A stretch of 64,000 nucleotides of DNA, from NCBI RefSeq assembly GCF_027744825.2, contig NW_026527057.1, positions 62,001-126,000 on the forward strand, in the 5' to 3' direction. The position numbers and the translations under genes are program-made. Under the pieces are notes generated by a model. The model was not told the origin of the DNA, did no database searches, and saw nothing but the letters and a program-made list of their open reading frames with translations. Source of the stretch: Synchiropus splendidus (Eukaryota > Chordata > Actinopteri > Syngnathiformes > Callionymidae). Below are positions 1 to 11,704 of the stretch, in pieces. Within the stretch, counting starts at the first letter, position 1. Each line of letters opens with the position of its first letter.

Positions 1-194
1 TACTATACTGATCGGTCTCCTGAGACGATGTCAAACAAACACATTTTTGTAGCCGGAGTTCGCACTGACTGGAACCGGAAGAGAACTTGACGGGTGATAA
101 ACCCTAATTTTGGGCAGAGAAGAAACAGACCCAAAACCAAAGTAAGGCATCGACTTTGGTTTAGATGCATACATTTAGACACAAAGTTTTCTTC

Positions 195-515
195 CTATGC
201 TTTTGGAGGGAGCTGAGGTGAGAGCAGCCAATTGGTCTCTCCAAGAGGAGCATCGATGACCAACGCGGCTATGATCCGGACAGCTGGGCTCATTCCGCCC
301 CTTTGATCAGCGACGGTGTTCCCCGTGGGAGGCGGCTGTGTGTGGAGGAGGCGCCGCGAGCAGTGCACCACGTCGACGGACTGTTGAATCTCCAAAATCT
401 CTGGTGGAGTAAGAGAGGTTCTGCGATGGTTGAGGCTCTCCACGGAGCTCATAAAGAGCGCGATGATGTTCTCAAGTGCATGAGTTGGTTGCCGATGGTG
501 TAGACACCATTCCAC
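195..515 (-). other. Conserved open frame B, function unknown
   Basis: About 106 codons. The diverged paralogue at 22259-22576 keeps the same frame open and shares the stretches RRTSxTPPEILEIQQSVDVV and RLLHTQPPP. No signal peptide, membrane segment or family motif is visible. The plus strand is also partly open here (303-503), which weakens the coding argument: a GC-rich segment can be open by chance. It could be the remains of a retroelement 5' reading frame. No function is proposed. Confidence 0.3.
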
Positions 516-606
516 TGCGCGAGGGTGGCTCTGTCAGTGCCGGGTGGCATGGTCACTCCTCAGGGGTGAGGTCGAGTACCTGTAGCGAGCACATCGCGCA
601 TAACGG

Positions 607-870
607 CTAGTTGTGGGCACACAACATGCGGTCGTGCCCTGTGTGTAGTCTCGCCATCCAACGCCTGCAGGCCGTTAGTGAAGTGGGATGATTCTTGAGC
701 TGGCGGTGGAGAGAGAGCTCAACTTCGATACGACGGACAGCGGATGCCATGAGGCACGGGTGAAGATCATGTCGGAACCTGCCTGACTCCACCGCACGGA
801 GCTCAGACAACTCTGCGAACAGATTCTCCGGGTCCACCTCATAGCAGCGTCTGGCTCTCGTCAAACTCAT
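607..870 (-). other. Conserved open frame A, function unknown
   Basis: About 87 codons from an ATG in the context CCATGGGATGAG. The paralogue at 22823-23119 keeps the frame and shares SLTRARxCYEVDPE, RIEVELSL and RQLKNHxTSLTAC, despite clear DNA divergence between the copies. The charged stretch around RIEVELSL could be helical. The protein is unknown to me and its relation to frame B (195-515) is unclear; the two are separated by stops. Confidence 0.3.
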
Positions 871-984
871 CCCATGGCTTGGAACTTCAACACAACACTC
901 AAACTCATCCCATGGCTTAGAAGCAGGAAATGTGGAAAGGTTTGGCTGATTGTAGGCCAGTCGCAGCGCCCTGTTCTTAGAGGT

Positions 985-1295
985 TTAGTGTTGAATATAC
1001 TAGAAAGAGTGTTTTTTCCTATGACAGGTAATAAGTAATGTTAGTTGATGTTAATTTAGGTCATGTTTTCATGTTCTGAGGCTATTCTGATCAGGGAGTG
1101 AACAGTGCTGATAACGCGTTTTCAGCACGAGAGAAGCTCGGTTTCTGACCAGGAAAAGAGTCGTTGATAACCCCCTGAAATACAGTTCAGAATGGTAGAT
1201 TTAGTGCTGAATACACTAGAAAGAGTGTTTTTCCTTTCGTTGCAGGTGAAATTTTCATGTTCTGAGTGCCCCCTAAGCAGTGAGTGAACAGATAA
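985..1295. repeat. Diverged 188-bp satellite edge, left of Harbinger
   Basis: About 1.6 degenerate monomers. Recognisable words are ACTAGAAAGA, TTTTCATGTTCTGA, GTGAACAG and ACGCGTTTTCAGC in monomer order. It stops at the TAA target duplication of the Harbinger element; the same monomer resumes at 4264. Equivalent edges are 30436-30746 and 59356-59666. Confidence 0.8.
1293..1295. repeat. Target-site duplication TAA (left)
   Basis: TAA immediately before the element's terminal AGGTAC; its partner TAA is at 4264-4266 just after GTACCT. Three-base TWA duplications are the signature of PIF/Harbinger insertion. Confidence 0.8.
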
Positions 1296-1480
1296 AGGTA
1301 CTTGGACTTCGGCGAGCGACACAACTGATTTGCATCCAAAGTCAATGGAATTGGGCGATTGACGGCGATCAGCAGCGACCAACATGGCCGCGACACGACT
1401 GGGGTGTGCGACGCTACGCGATTTGAGCTACATACTGCGATTCCGGCTCCTCAAGATGACACAACTGAGCTACTGTGACA

Positions 1481-1515
1481 GTCGCAGTAGTTCAATTTTT
1501 TTGAACTACTGCGAC
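1481..1515. repeat. Perfect 15-bp hairpin in Harbinger 5' region
   Basis: GTCGCAGTAGTTCAA (1481-1495) and its exact reverse complement TTGAACTACTGCGAC (1501-1515) around a five-T loop. Related words CAGTCGC and AGTCGC flank it. It may be a subterminal transposase-binding or fold-back structure. It is present in all three units. Confidence 0.75.
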
Positions 1516-1642
1516 CAGTCGCTGTACCATTGACGTCCCTAGTGAGTTGTGATATTTATCATTTTGCTTAATATACGTAGTGCACGCGCTATAGTGGCTG
1601 TATTGTTGGGATATTAAACATAAATATTTACCTTTCCTTCAG

Positions 1643-2529
1643 TGGAGATCTGCAAAAAAATGGAAGGGACTCAGGGATAAATACATGAGAGAGATGAGGA
1701 AGGCCATGGAGAAAAAGAATGGGTCAGCAGCATCCAGCCAGTTAAAGTGGAGGAGGTTCGCCGTCCTCTCCTTCCTGGACCCCTTCATCACCCCGAGGGA
1801 GACGTCGGGGAACATGACTGCAGCAGCAGCACCACCACCACCACCAGCAGCAGGTAATAGTTGTTGTTGAGAATCTAAATACTTGCTATATTACAGTGTA
1901 ATCTGCTTTCTGAATAGGAAACATAATCACACTATGTTCTCATTTTACAGAAACATGCCATCATGTTGATGATGAGGAAGAGGAGGAATTTGAAGAAACC
2001 CTTGATGAAGGTACAGAGGTGGAACCTCCTGCTTCCTCATCTGGTGCTGATGCTGCTGCGTCACCTCCTCCACCTTCACCTGCCACTGGCCCATCCACAT
2101 CCTCTGCTGGTCCCCGAAGTATGTATAAAAACAATTTTTATGCATACAATATTGAATTAAAATGTTTAAACTCCATGACATAAAATGTCATAGCAACGTC
2201 ATTTTACTTATCCTTTATATGTGATTTATGATATAGAGGTTATTGTTTTTAGTCATCATTGACTTGTATAATTGATATCAATATATGCCTTATTCACAGA
2301 ACAAAAAAGGAAGCGTCATCCACATCATCTGTGGAAGAGGAGGACAGAGAGTTGCGAGGTTCTCATCGCCTCTCTGTCCAAACCCACTGCTCCACCTCCC
2401 TCAGCAGAGGAGTCATTTTTGCTGAGCCTGGTTCCTATGATCCAGAGATTGTCTTTAGAAAAAAAAGAAGCTCTTCTTTTGGACATACACAATTTAGTTT
2501 ATGAACGTACTAGAGAAACAAGCAGCTGA
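1643..2529 (+). CDS. Harbinger-encoded MADF/BESS DNA-binding protein (spliced, 5' exon missing)
   Basis: Three exons with GT/AG borders and compatible phases: 1643-1853, 1951-2118, 2300-2529, ending in TGA; 202 codons without a stop. Exon 1 encodes the C-terminal half of a MADF domain (WKGLRDKYMREM, later LKWRRFAVLSFLDPFI), then an Ala/Pro run. Exon 2 is acidic and Pro/Ser rich. Exon 3 has a basic patch (KQKRKR, a likely nuclear signal) and ends with a BESS-type motif (FLLSLVPMIQRLS). Such proteins accompany Harbinger transposase and help it reach DNA and the nucleus (family knowledge). No exon for the N-terminal half of MADF is visible in 1296-1642, so the gene is probably 5'-truncated. The frame is identical in all three units. 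Confidence 0.7.
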
Positions 2530-3114
2530 TTAGGTTATTAAATTCTGTTCTTGTTTAATTTCTTTATTTATTTATGTATTTTTCATTTCCAATTTCTGGA
2601 TCATAGGAACCAGTCTCCCTGTCCTTCCTCTTCTCTCTCAAGTCCCTCATTCCTCCAGGCAAGCTCCTTTCACAAAGAAAGTCTATTTAAGTTTTGTATG
2701 TACAGAAATGTCTTTTTGTGAATAAATGTGTTGAATGGGAACCTTGGTTTTGTTGTAGAAATGCTTAGTTTCTAGTAAGAAACTGAAAAACAGTGCATAA
2801 CTCAACGACTCAAGTTAAACAAAAGGGACACAGTTTCATTTTATTGCAGACATTTCATCTTTTGAAATAGGTGTGTGGCTCTTACAAGAGCCATTGTGGT
2901 GCACTGAATGTGCTCTAGGTTTGTGGCTGCCATGGAACTGCCCCCTCTGTAGAGAAGTACTCCACAAAGGTTTCCCTCACCCGAGAACTTCCCTGCTTTG
3001 GTTGGTGGCTGCAACACAACCCAGACCTAGAAGTACCTTGCCTGCAACAAATGGCACGCACTGTCTTGCTGATGTATCCCCTGTTGACATCCGTATGTAA
3101 AAGTCCTCTGCGGC

Positions 3115-3566
3115 CATCTCCGGGAAGTGGACGGTCAGCAGGCAGGGAGAGAGAACCGGATCTTAGAGCCTGACCAAAGGCTGATTTTCCCACGATCCCA
3201 CCATCGCTACTTCTACCGTACCCACCAACATCAATCACTCGGTAGCATTATCTGGAGTCTACAACTGCAAGGAGAACTAGAGAAAACGTTCCCTTGTAGT
3301 TGTAAAAAAGAGATCCTGAGTTTGGTGGGGATTTCATGATGATGTGTTTCCCGTCCAGTGCCCCACAGCAAAGCGGAAAGTTCCATCGCTCTTCAAATTG
3401 TTGAACAATGGACTGCCACTCGGCTGTGGAGGGCACAGCCATGAACTCACCCACAAGGCAATCCCAAATGGCAGCTGCAACTTCTGGGACAAATCCTTGG
3501 ACAGTTGACACACCAACATGGAAGCTGTTGGCGATGGTCCTGAGGGAACCTCCAGTTGCAAGATAC
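3115..3566 (-). pseudogene. PIF/Harbinger transposase, broken (HARBI1-like)
   Basis: The exon starts after a TTTTGCAG acceptor at 3567-3570. Residues read YLATGGSLRTIANSFHVG (helix-turn-helix-like start), then CGALDGKHI with the first catalytic Asp at 3355-3353, PPNSGSLFYNYKG and LLAVVDSR. A TAA stop at 3250-3248 follows directly; past it, in the same frame, VIDVGGYGRSSDGG and FGQALRSGSL continue the family pattern. After about 3115 the similarity ends, so the ADEAFPL-type region and the final catalytic Glu are missing. Harbinger transposases cut and paste DNA with a DDE site; this copy cannot. The same stop is in units 2 and 3. Confidence 0.85.
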
Positions 3567-3860
3567 CTGCAAAATTGAATAAATACTGGTGAATACATAA
3601 ACACGAATACTGTATAGATATTCATCTACATGAATACGTAAGCATGAGAACAAAAAAAAAAATATTAATCTTAAAACAGTACCTTCGCACAATACATATT
3701 GACTTTCTAACTGTTGAATTAAGTTTTCGCCACTGGTACCCACTGACAATTTTCACAAAGTTTTTATTTTAAACATCCACTTGTCATAATATATTCGAGG
3801 TTTGCAGTCTGTGTATCTTGCAAATGACGTCATGCATACAGTAATTGTTACTGTAACCAC

Positions 3861-4010
<150 letters not shown>

Positions 4011-4058
4011 TTGAGATTGACTTCTGCACATCATAACACGACACATTGACTACCTTAC

Positions 4059-4188
4059 CGAAGGCAAATGGACAGCCGTTCAGGGATTGAGCGCCAGTAG
4101 TTGGTTTCCTCATGGGAAATCCGAGCACCCACACACGTAGTTTTTTCCTTTTTTTTTTCAAAAAGATAGGCAGGAGGCAACTAATCAC
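4059..4188 (-). pseudogene. Possible first transposase exon
   Basis: Minus-strand frame with a basic start (KKKRKKLRVW) typical of Harbinger transposase N-termini, ending at a GTAAGG donor (GT at 4058-4057). The (TA)n(GA)n tract lies in the presumed intron that follows. The linking exon expected before YLATGG is not recognisable; a short open stretch near 3690-3750 is the only candidate. Weak call. Confidence 0.35.
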
Positions 4189-7100
4189 TTCTTGAGCAAG
4201 CTACCTGCTACTGACGACTGGCGCTACGGCAACAAAAAACTCGCGTTCGGTGAGAACGTACCTTAAGAGAACCCGTATTCAGCCCAAGAAAAGGTGGTTC
4301 ACAGACCGACAAAAATAAAAATGTTGCTAACTCTCTGAAACCACTATAGACAGGTTAAAACCCTACTGCAGCTACTAGAAAGACCGTTTCTACTATTTTG
4401 GCAGGTAGAATTTTCATGTTCAGAGGCCTCGCTGAGCAATGAGTGAACAGTACAGAAAACGCGTTTTCAGCCAGAGTGAAGGTGGTTTTGAGACTGACAA
4501 ACATAAAAATGTTGATAACTTTCTAAAAACACTTCAGACAGCTTAGATTTGATGTGAAACTACTAGAAAGACCCTTTCTGCTATAGTGGGAGGGGAAAAT
4601 TTAATGATCTGAAGCTTCCCTGCAAAGTTATGGCACAATGCAGAAAATACATTTTCAGCCTGACATAAGGTGGGTTCCGTAACACCAAACATAAAAATGT
4701 TGATAACTTTGGAAAAACACCTCAGACAGCTTAGATTTGATGTGCAACTACTAGAAAGACCCTTTTTGCTATACTGGGATGTGAAAATTTCATGTTCTGT
4801 AGCTTCCCTGCAAAGTTATGGCACAATGCAGAAAACGCGTTTTCAGCCTGAGATAAGGTGGGTTGCGGAATGCCAAACAGAAAAATGTTGATAACCTTGG
4901 AAAAACACTTCAGACAGCTTAGATTTGATGTGCACCTACTTGAAAGACCCTTTCTGCTATAGTGGGAAGTGAAAATTTCATGTTCGGAAGCTTCCCTGCA
5001 AAGTTATGGCACAATGCAGAAAACGCGTTTTCAGCCGGAGATAAGGTGGGTTCCGTAACGCCAAACATAAAAATGTTGATAACCTTGCAAAAACACTTCA
5101 GACAGCTTGGATTTGATGTGCAAATACTTGAAAGACCCTTTCTGCAATAGTGGGAGGTGAAAATGTCATGTGCTGAAGCTTCCTTGCAAAGTTATGAAAA
5201 ATGCAGAAAACGCGTTTTCAGCCTGAGATAAGGTGGGTTCCGGAACGCCAAACATAAAAATGTTGATAACTTTGGAAAAACACTTCGGACAGCTTAGATT
5301 TGATGTGCAACTACTCGAAAGAACCTTTCTGCTATAGTGGGAAGTGAAAATTTCATGTTCTGATGCTTCCCTGCAAAGTTATGGCACAATGCGTAAAACG
5401 CATTTACAGCCCGAGATGAGATCGATTCTGGAACGCCAAACATAAAAATGTGGATAACTTTGGAAAAACACTTCAGACAGCTAAGATTTGATGTGCAACT
5501 GTTAGAAAGACCCTTTTTGCTAGTGTGGGATGTGAAAATTTCATGTTCTGAAGCTTCCCTGCAAAGTTATGCCACAAAGCAGCAACTGCGTTTTCAGCCT
5601 GAGATAAGGTGGGTTCCGGAACGCCAAACATACAAATGTTGATAACTTTCGAAAAACACTTCATACAGCTTAGATTTGATGTGCTACTCCTCGAAAGACC
5701 CTTTCTGCTATAGTGGGAGGTGAAAATTTCATGTTCTGAAGCTTCCCTGCAAAGTTATGGCAAAATGCAGAAAACGCGTTTTTAGCTTGAGATAAGGTCG
5801 AATCCGGAACGCCAAACATAAAAATGTTGATAACTTTGGAAAAACACTTCAGACAGCTTAGATTTGATGTGCAACTGCTTGAAAACCTGTTTTTGCTATA
5901 GTGGGATCTGAATATTTCATGTTCTGAAGCATCCCTGCAAAGTTATGCAACAAAGCAGAAACCGCGTTTTCAGCCTGAGATAAGGTGGGTTCCGGAGCGC
6001 CAAACATAAAAATGTTGATAACTTTCGAAAAACACTTCAGACACCTTAGATTTGATGAGCAACTACTAGAAAGACCCTTTCTGCTATAGTGGGAGGTGAA
6101 CATTTTATGTTCTGAAGCTTCCCTGCAAATTTATGGCACAATGTAGAAAACGCGTTTTCAGCATGATATAAGGAGGGTTCCGGAACGCCAAACATAAAAA
6201 TGTTGATAACTTTGGAAAAACACTTCAGACAGCTTAGACTTGATGTGCAACTACTAGAAAGACCATTTCTGCTTTAGTGGGAGGTGAAAATTCCTTGTTC
6301 TGAAGCTTCCCTGCAAATTTATTACACAATGCGTAAAACGCGTTTACAGCCTGAGATGAGGTCGATTCCGGAACGCCCACCATAAAAATGTTGATAATTT
6401 TGGGAAAACACTTCAGACAGCTTAGATTTGATGTGCAACTGCGAGAAAGACCCTTTCTGCTATAGTGGGAGGTGAAAATTTTATGTTCTGAAGCTTTCCT
6501 GCAAAGTTATGGCACAAAGGAGAAAAAACGTTTTCAGCCTGAGATAAGGTGGGTTCCGCAACGCCAAACATAAAAATTTTGATAACTTTCGAAAAACACT
6601 TCAGACAGCTTAGATTTGATGTGCAACTGCGAGAAAAACCCTTTTTGCCATAGTGGGATGTGAAAATTTCTTATTCTGAAGCTTCTCTGCAAAGTTACTG
6701 CACAATGCGTAAAACGCGTTTTCAGCCTGAGATAAGGTCGATTCCGGAACGCCAAACATAAAACAGTTGATAACTTTGGAAATACACTTCAGACAGCTTA
6801 GATTTGATGTACAACTACTAGAAAGACCCTTTCTGCCATAGTGGGTGGTGAAATTTTCATGTTCTGAAGCTTCCCTCCAAAGTTATGGCACAATGAAGAA
6901 AACGCCCTTTCATCCTGAGATAAGATCGATTCCGGAACGGCAAACATAAAAATGTTGATAACTTTGGAAAAACACTTCAGACTGCTTAGATTTGATGTGC
7001 AACTACGAGAAAGACCCTTTCTGCTATAGTGAGAGGTGAAAATTTCATGTTCTGAGGCTTCACTGCAAAGTTATGGGACAATGCAGAAAACGCATTTTCA

Positions 7101-9354
7101 GCCTGAGAAAAGGTCGATTCCGGAACGCCAAACATTAAAATATTGATATCTTTGGAAAAACACTTCAGACAGCTTCGATTTGATGTGCAACTACTAGAAA
7201 GACCCTTTCTGTGATAGTGGGAGGTGAAAATAAAATTTTATGATCTGAACCTTACCTGCAAAGTTATGTCACAATGTGTAAAACGCGTTTTCAGCCTGAG
7301 ATAAGGTCGGTTCCGGAACACCAAACATAAAAATGTTGATAAGTTTGGAAAAACATTTCAGACAGCTTAGATTTGATGTGCAACTACTAGAAAGCCCCTT
7401 TATGCTATAGTGGCAGGTGAAAATTTCATGTTCTAAAGCTTCCATGCAAAGTTATTGCACAATGGGTAAAACGCGTTTTCAGCCTGAGATAAGGTCGATT
7501 CCGGAACGCCAAACATAAAAATGTTGGTAACTTTGGAAAAACATTTCAGACACCTTAGATTTGATGTGCAACCACTAGAAAGGCCCTTTCTGCTATAGTG
7601 AGAGGTGAAAATTTCATGTTCTGAGGCTTCACTGCAAAGTTATGGCACAATGCAGAAAACACGTTTTTACCCTGAGATAAGGTGGGTTCCGGAACGCCAA
7701 ACATAAAAATGTTGATAACTTTGGAAAAACACTTCAGACAGCTTAGATTTGATGTGCAACTACTAGAAAGACCCTTTCTGCTATAGTGGGATGTGAAAAT
7801 TTCTTGTTCTGAAGCTTCCCTGCAAAGTTATGGCACAATGCGTAAAACGCGTTTTCAGCCTGAGATAAGGTCGATTCTGGACCGCCAAAAATAAAAAAGT
7901 TGATAACTTTGGAATAACACTTCAGACTGCATAGAATTAATGTGCAACTACTAGAAAGACCATTTCTGCTATAGTGGGAGGTGAACATTCCATGTTCTCA
8001 AGCTTCCCTGCAAAGTTATGGCACAATGCAGAAAACGTGTTTTCAGCCTGAGATAAGGTCGATTCCGGAACGCCAAACATAAAAATGTTGATAACATTGG
8101 AAAAACACTTCAGACAGCTTAGATTAGATGTGCAACAACTAGAATGACCATTTCTACTATAGTGGGAGGTGAAAATTTCATGTTCTGAAGCTTCTCTGCA
8201 AAGTTATGGCACAATGCAGAAATCGCGTTTTCAGCCTGAGATAAGGTGGGTTCCGGAACGCCAAACATAAAAATGTTGATAACTTTGGAAAAACATTTCA
8301 GACAGCTTAGATTTGTTGTGCAAGTACTAGAAAGACCCTTTCTCCTATAGTGGGATGTGAAAATTTCATGTTCTGAAGCTTCCCTGCAAAGTTATGGCAC
8401 AATGCAGAAAACGCATTTTCAGCCTGAGATAAGGTCGATTCTGGAACGCCAAACATAAAAATGTTCATAACTTTGGAAAAACACTTCAGACAGCTTAGAT
8501 TTGATGTGCAACTACTTGAAAAACCCTTTCTGCGATAGTGGGACATGAAAATTTCATGTTCGGAAGCATCCATGCAAAGTTATGGCACAATAAAGAAAAC
8601 GCGTTTTCAGCCTGAGATAAGGTCGATTCCGGAATGCCAAACATAAAAATGTTCATAACTTTGGAAAAACACTTCAGACAGCTTAGATTTGATGTGCAAC
8701 TACTAGAAAGACCCTTTCTGCGATAGTGGGACTGAAAATTTCATGTTCGGAAGCATCCATGCAAAGTTATGGCACAATGCAGAAAACGCGTTTTCAGCCT
8801 GAGATGAGGTGGGTTCCGGAACGCCAAAAAAAAAAAAAGGTTGATAACTTTAGAAAAACACTTCAGACAGCTTCGATTTGATGTGCAACTACTAGAAAGA
8901 CCCTTTCTGCTATAGTGGGAGGTGAAAATTTCATGTTCTGAAGCTTCCCTGTAAAGTTATGGCACAATGCGTAAAACACGTTTTCAGGCTGAGATAAGGT
9001 CGATTCCGGAACGCCAAACATAAAAATGTTGATAACTTTTGAAAAACACTTCAGACAGCTAAGATTTAATGTGCAACTGCTAGAAACACCCTTTCTGTTG
9101 TAGTTGGAGGTCAAAATTTCATGTTCTGAAGCTTCTCTGCAAAGTTACGGCACAATGCAGAAAACGCGTTTTCAGACTGAGATGAGGTTGGTTCCGGAAC
9201 GCCAAACAAAAAAAAAGGTTGATAACTTTAGAAAAACACTTCAGACAGCTTCGATTTGATGTGCAACAACTAGAAAGACCCTTTCTACTATAGTGGGAGG
9301 TGAAAATTTCATGTTCTGAGGCTTCACTGCAAAGTTATGGCACAATGCAGAAAA

Positions 9355-9730
9355 CACGTTTTTAGCCTGAGATTAGGAGGGTTCCGGAACGCCAAACATA
9401 AAAATGTTGATAAGTTTGGAAAAACATTTCAGACAGCTGAGATTTGATCAGCAACTACTAGAAAGAATCTTTCTGCTATAGTGGGACGAGAACATTCCAT
9501 GTTCTCAAGCTTAACTGCAAAGTTATGGCACAATGCAGAAAACACGTTTTTAGCCTGAGATTAGGAGGGTTCCGGAACGCCAAACATAAAAATGTTGATA
9601 AGTTTGGAAAAACATTTCAGACAGCTGAGATTTGATCAGCAACTACTAGAAAGAATCTTTCTGCTATAGTGGGACGAGAACATTCCATGTTCTCAAGCTT
9701 AACTGCAAAGTTATGGCACAATGCAGAAAA
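9355..9730. repeat. Freshly duplicated single satellite monomer
   Basis: Two adjacent 188-bp monomers (9355-9542 and 9543-9730) are identical at essentially every base, including rare variants such as GATTTGATCAGCAAC and CTCAAGCTTAACTGC that are uncommon elsewhere. Confidence 0.85.
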
Positions 9731-9780
9731 TGCGATTTCAGCGTTAGTTAAGGTCGTTTCCGGAACGCTAACATAAAAAT

Positions 9781-10532
9781 GTTGATAACTTTGGAAAAAC
9801 ATTTCAGACAGCTTAGATTTGATGTGCAACTACTAGAAAGACCCTTTTTGCTATAGTGGGATGTGAAAACTTCATGTTCTGAGACTTCCCTGCATAGTTA
9901 TGCCAAAAAGCAGAAAACGCGTTTTCAGCCTGAGATAAGGTCGATTCCGGAACGGCAAACATAAAAATGTTGATAACTTTTGAAAAACACTTCAGACCGC
10001 ATAGATTTGATGTGCAACTACTCGAAAGACCCTTTCTGCTATAGTGGGAGGTGAAAATTTCATGTTCTGAAGCTTCCCTGCAAAGTTATGGCACAATGCA
10101 GAAAACGCGTTTTCAGCCTGAGATAAGGTGGGTTCCGGAACGCCAAGCATAAAAATGTTGATAACTTTGGAAAAACATTTCAGACAGCTTAGATTTGATG
10201 TGCAACTACTAGAAAGACCCTTTTTGCTATAGTGGGATGTGAAAACTTCATGTTCTGAGACTTCCCTGCATAGTTATGCCAAAAAGCAGAAAACGCGTTT
10301 TCAGCCTGAGATAAGGTCGATTCCGGAACGGCAAACATAAAAATGTTGATAACTTTTGAAAAACACTTCAGACCGCATAGATTTGATGTGCAACTACTCG
10401 AAAGACCCTTTCTGCTATAGTGGGAGGTGAAAATTTCATGTTCTGAAGCTTCCCTGCAAAGTTATGGCACAATGCAGAAAACGCGTTTTCAGCCTGAGAT
10501 AAGGTCGATTCCGGAATGCCAAACATAAAAAT
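9781..10532. repeat. 376-bp (two-monomer) higher-order repeat
   Basis: The dimer beginning near 9781 recurs at +376, sharing rare variants ACTTCCCTGCATAGTTATGCC, GAACGGCAAAC and GACCGCATAGATTTGATG. The second copy decays into other monomers after about 10500. Confidence 0.75.
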
Positions 10533-11704
10533 GTTGATAACTTTGGAAAAACACTTCAGACAGCTTAGATTTGATGTGCAACTACTAGAAAGACCCTTTC
10601 TGCGATAGTGGGACATGAAAATTTCATGTTCGGAAGCATCCATGAAAAATTATGGCACAATGCAGAAAACGCGTTTTCAGCCTGAGATAAGGTCGATTCC
10701 GGAATGCCAAACATAAAAATGTTGATAACTTTGGAAAAACACTTCAGACAGCTTAGATTTGATGTGCAACTACTAAAAAGACCCTTTCTGCTATAGTAGG
10801 AGGCCAAAATTTCATGTTCGGAAGCATCCATGCAAAGTTATGGCACAATGCAGAAAACGCGTTTTCAGCCCGAGATAAGGTCGATTCCGGAACGCCAAAC
10901 ATAAAAATGTTTATAACATTGGAAAAACACTTCAGACAGCTTCGATTTGATGTGCAACTACTAGAAAGACCCTTTCTGCGACAGTGGGAGGTGAACATTT
11001 CATGTTCTGAAGCTTCCCTGTAAAGATATAGCACAATGCGTAAAACACGTTTTCAGCCTGAGATAAGGTTGATTCCGGAACGCCAAACATAAAAATGTTG
11101 ATAACATTTGAAAAACACTTCAGACAGCTTAGATTTGATGTGCAACTGCTAGAAACACCCTTTCTGTTGTAGTTGGAAGTGAAAACTTCATTTTCTGAAG
11201 CTTCTCTGCAAAGTTACGGCACAATGCAGAAAACGCGTTTTCAGACTGAGATGAGGTCGATTCCGGAACGCCAAACATAAAAATTTTGATAACTTTGGAA
11301 AAACACTTCAGACAGCTTAGATTTGATGTGAAACTACTCGAAAGACCCTTTCTGCTATAGTGGCAGGTGAAAATTTCATGTTCTGAAGCTTCCCTGCAAA
11401 GCTATGGCACAATGCGTAAAACGCGTTTTCAGCCTGAGATAAGGTCGATTCCGGAACGCCAAACATAAAAAAGTTGATACCTTTGGAAAAACACTTCAGA
11501 TAGCTTAGATTTGATGTGCAACTACTAGAAATACCCTTTCTGCGATACTGGGACATGAAAATTTCATGTTCGGAAGCATCCATGCAAAGTTATGGCACAA
11601 TGCAAAAAACGCGTTTTCAGCCTGAGATAAGGTCGATTCCGGAACGCCAAACATAAAAATGTTGATAAGTTTCGAAAAACACTTCAGACAGCTTAGATTT
11701 GATG

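Larger units (their letters stand above)
1..984. other. GC-rich unidentified module (unit 1)
   Basis: A non-satellite block that begins before the window edge (its full form is 29225-30435) and ends where 188-bp satellite sequence starts near 985. A diverged copy lies at 21991-23177. Two minus-strand frames stay open in both diverged copies (195-515 and 607-870 here). It lies directly upstream of the DIRS gag-like start codon, read on the minus strand, so it may be a DIRS 5' region or captured sequence. I do not recognise it. Confidence 0.5.

Noticed and set aside
1384..1536. About 50-codon frame from ATG in good context in the Harbinger 5' region
   Set aside because: It passes through the hairpin and shows no MADF similarity, and its stop precedes the nearest donor-like site.
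2259..2504. Second plus-strand frame overlapping the BESS exon
   Set aside because: The frame fixed by the splice phase and the BESS motif is 2300-2529; this one is a shadow.
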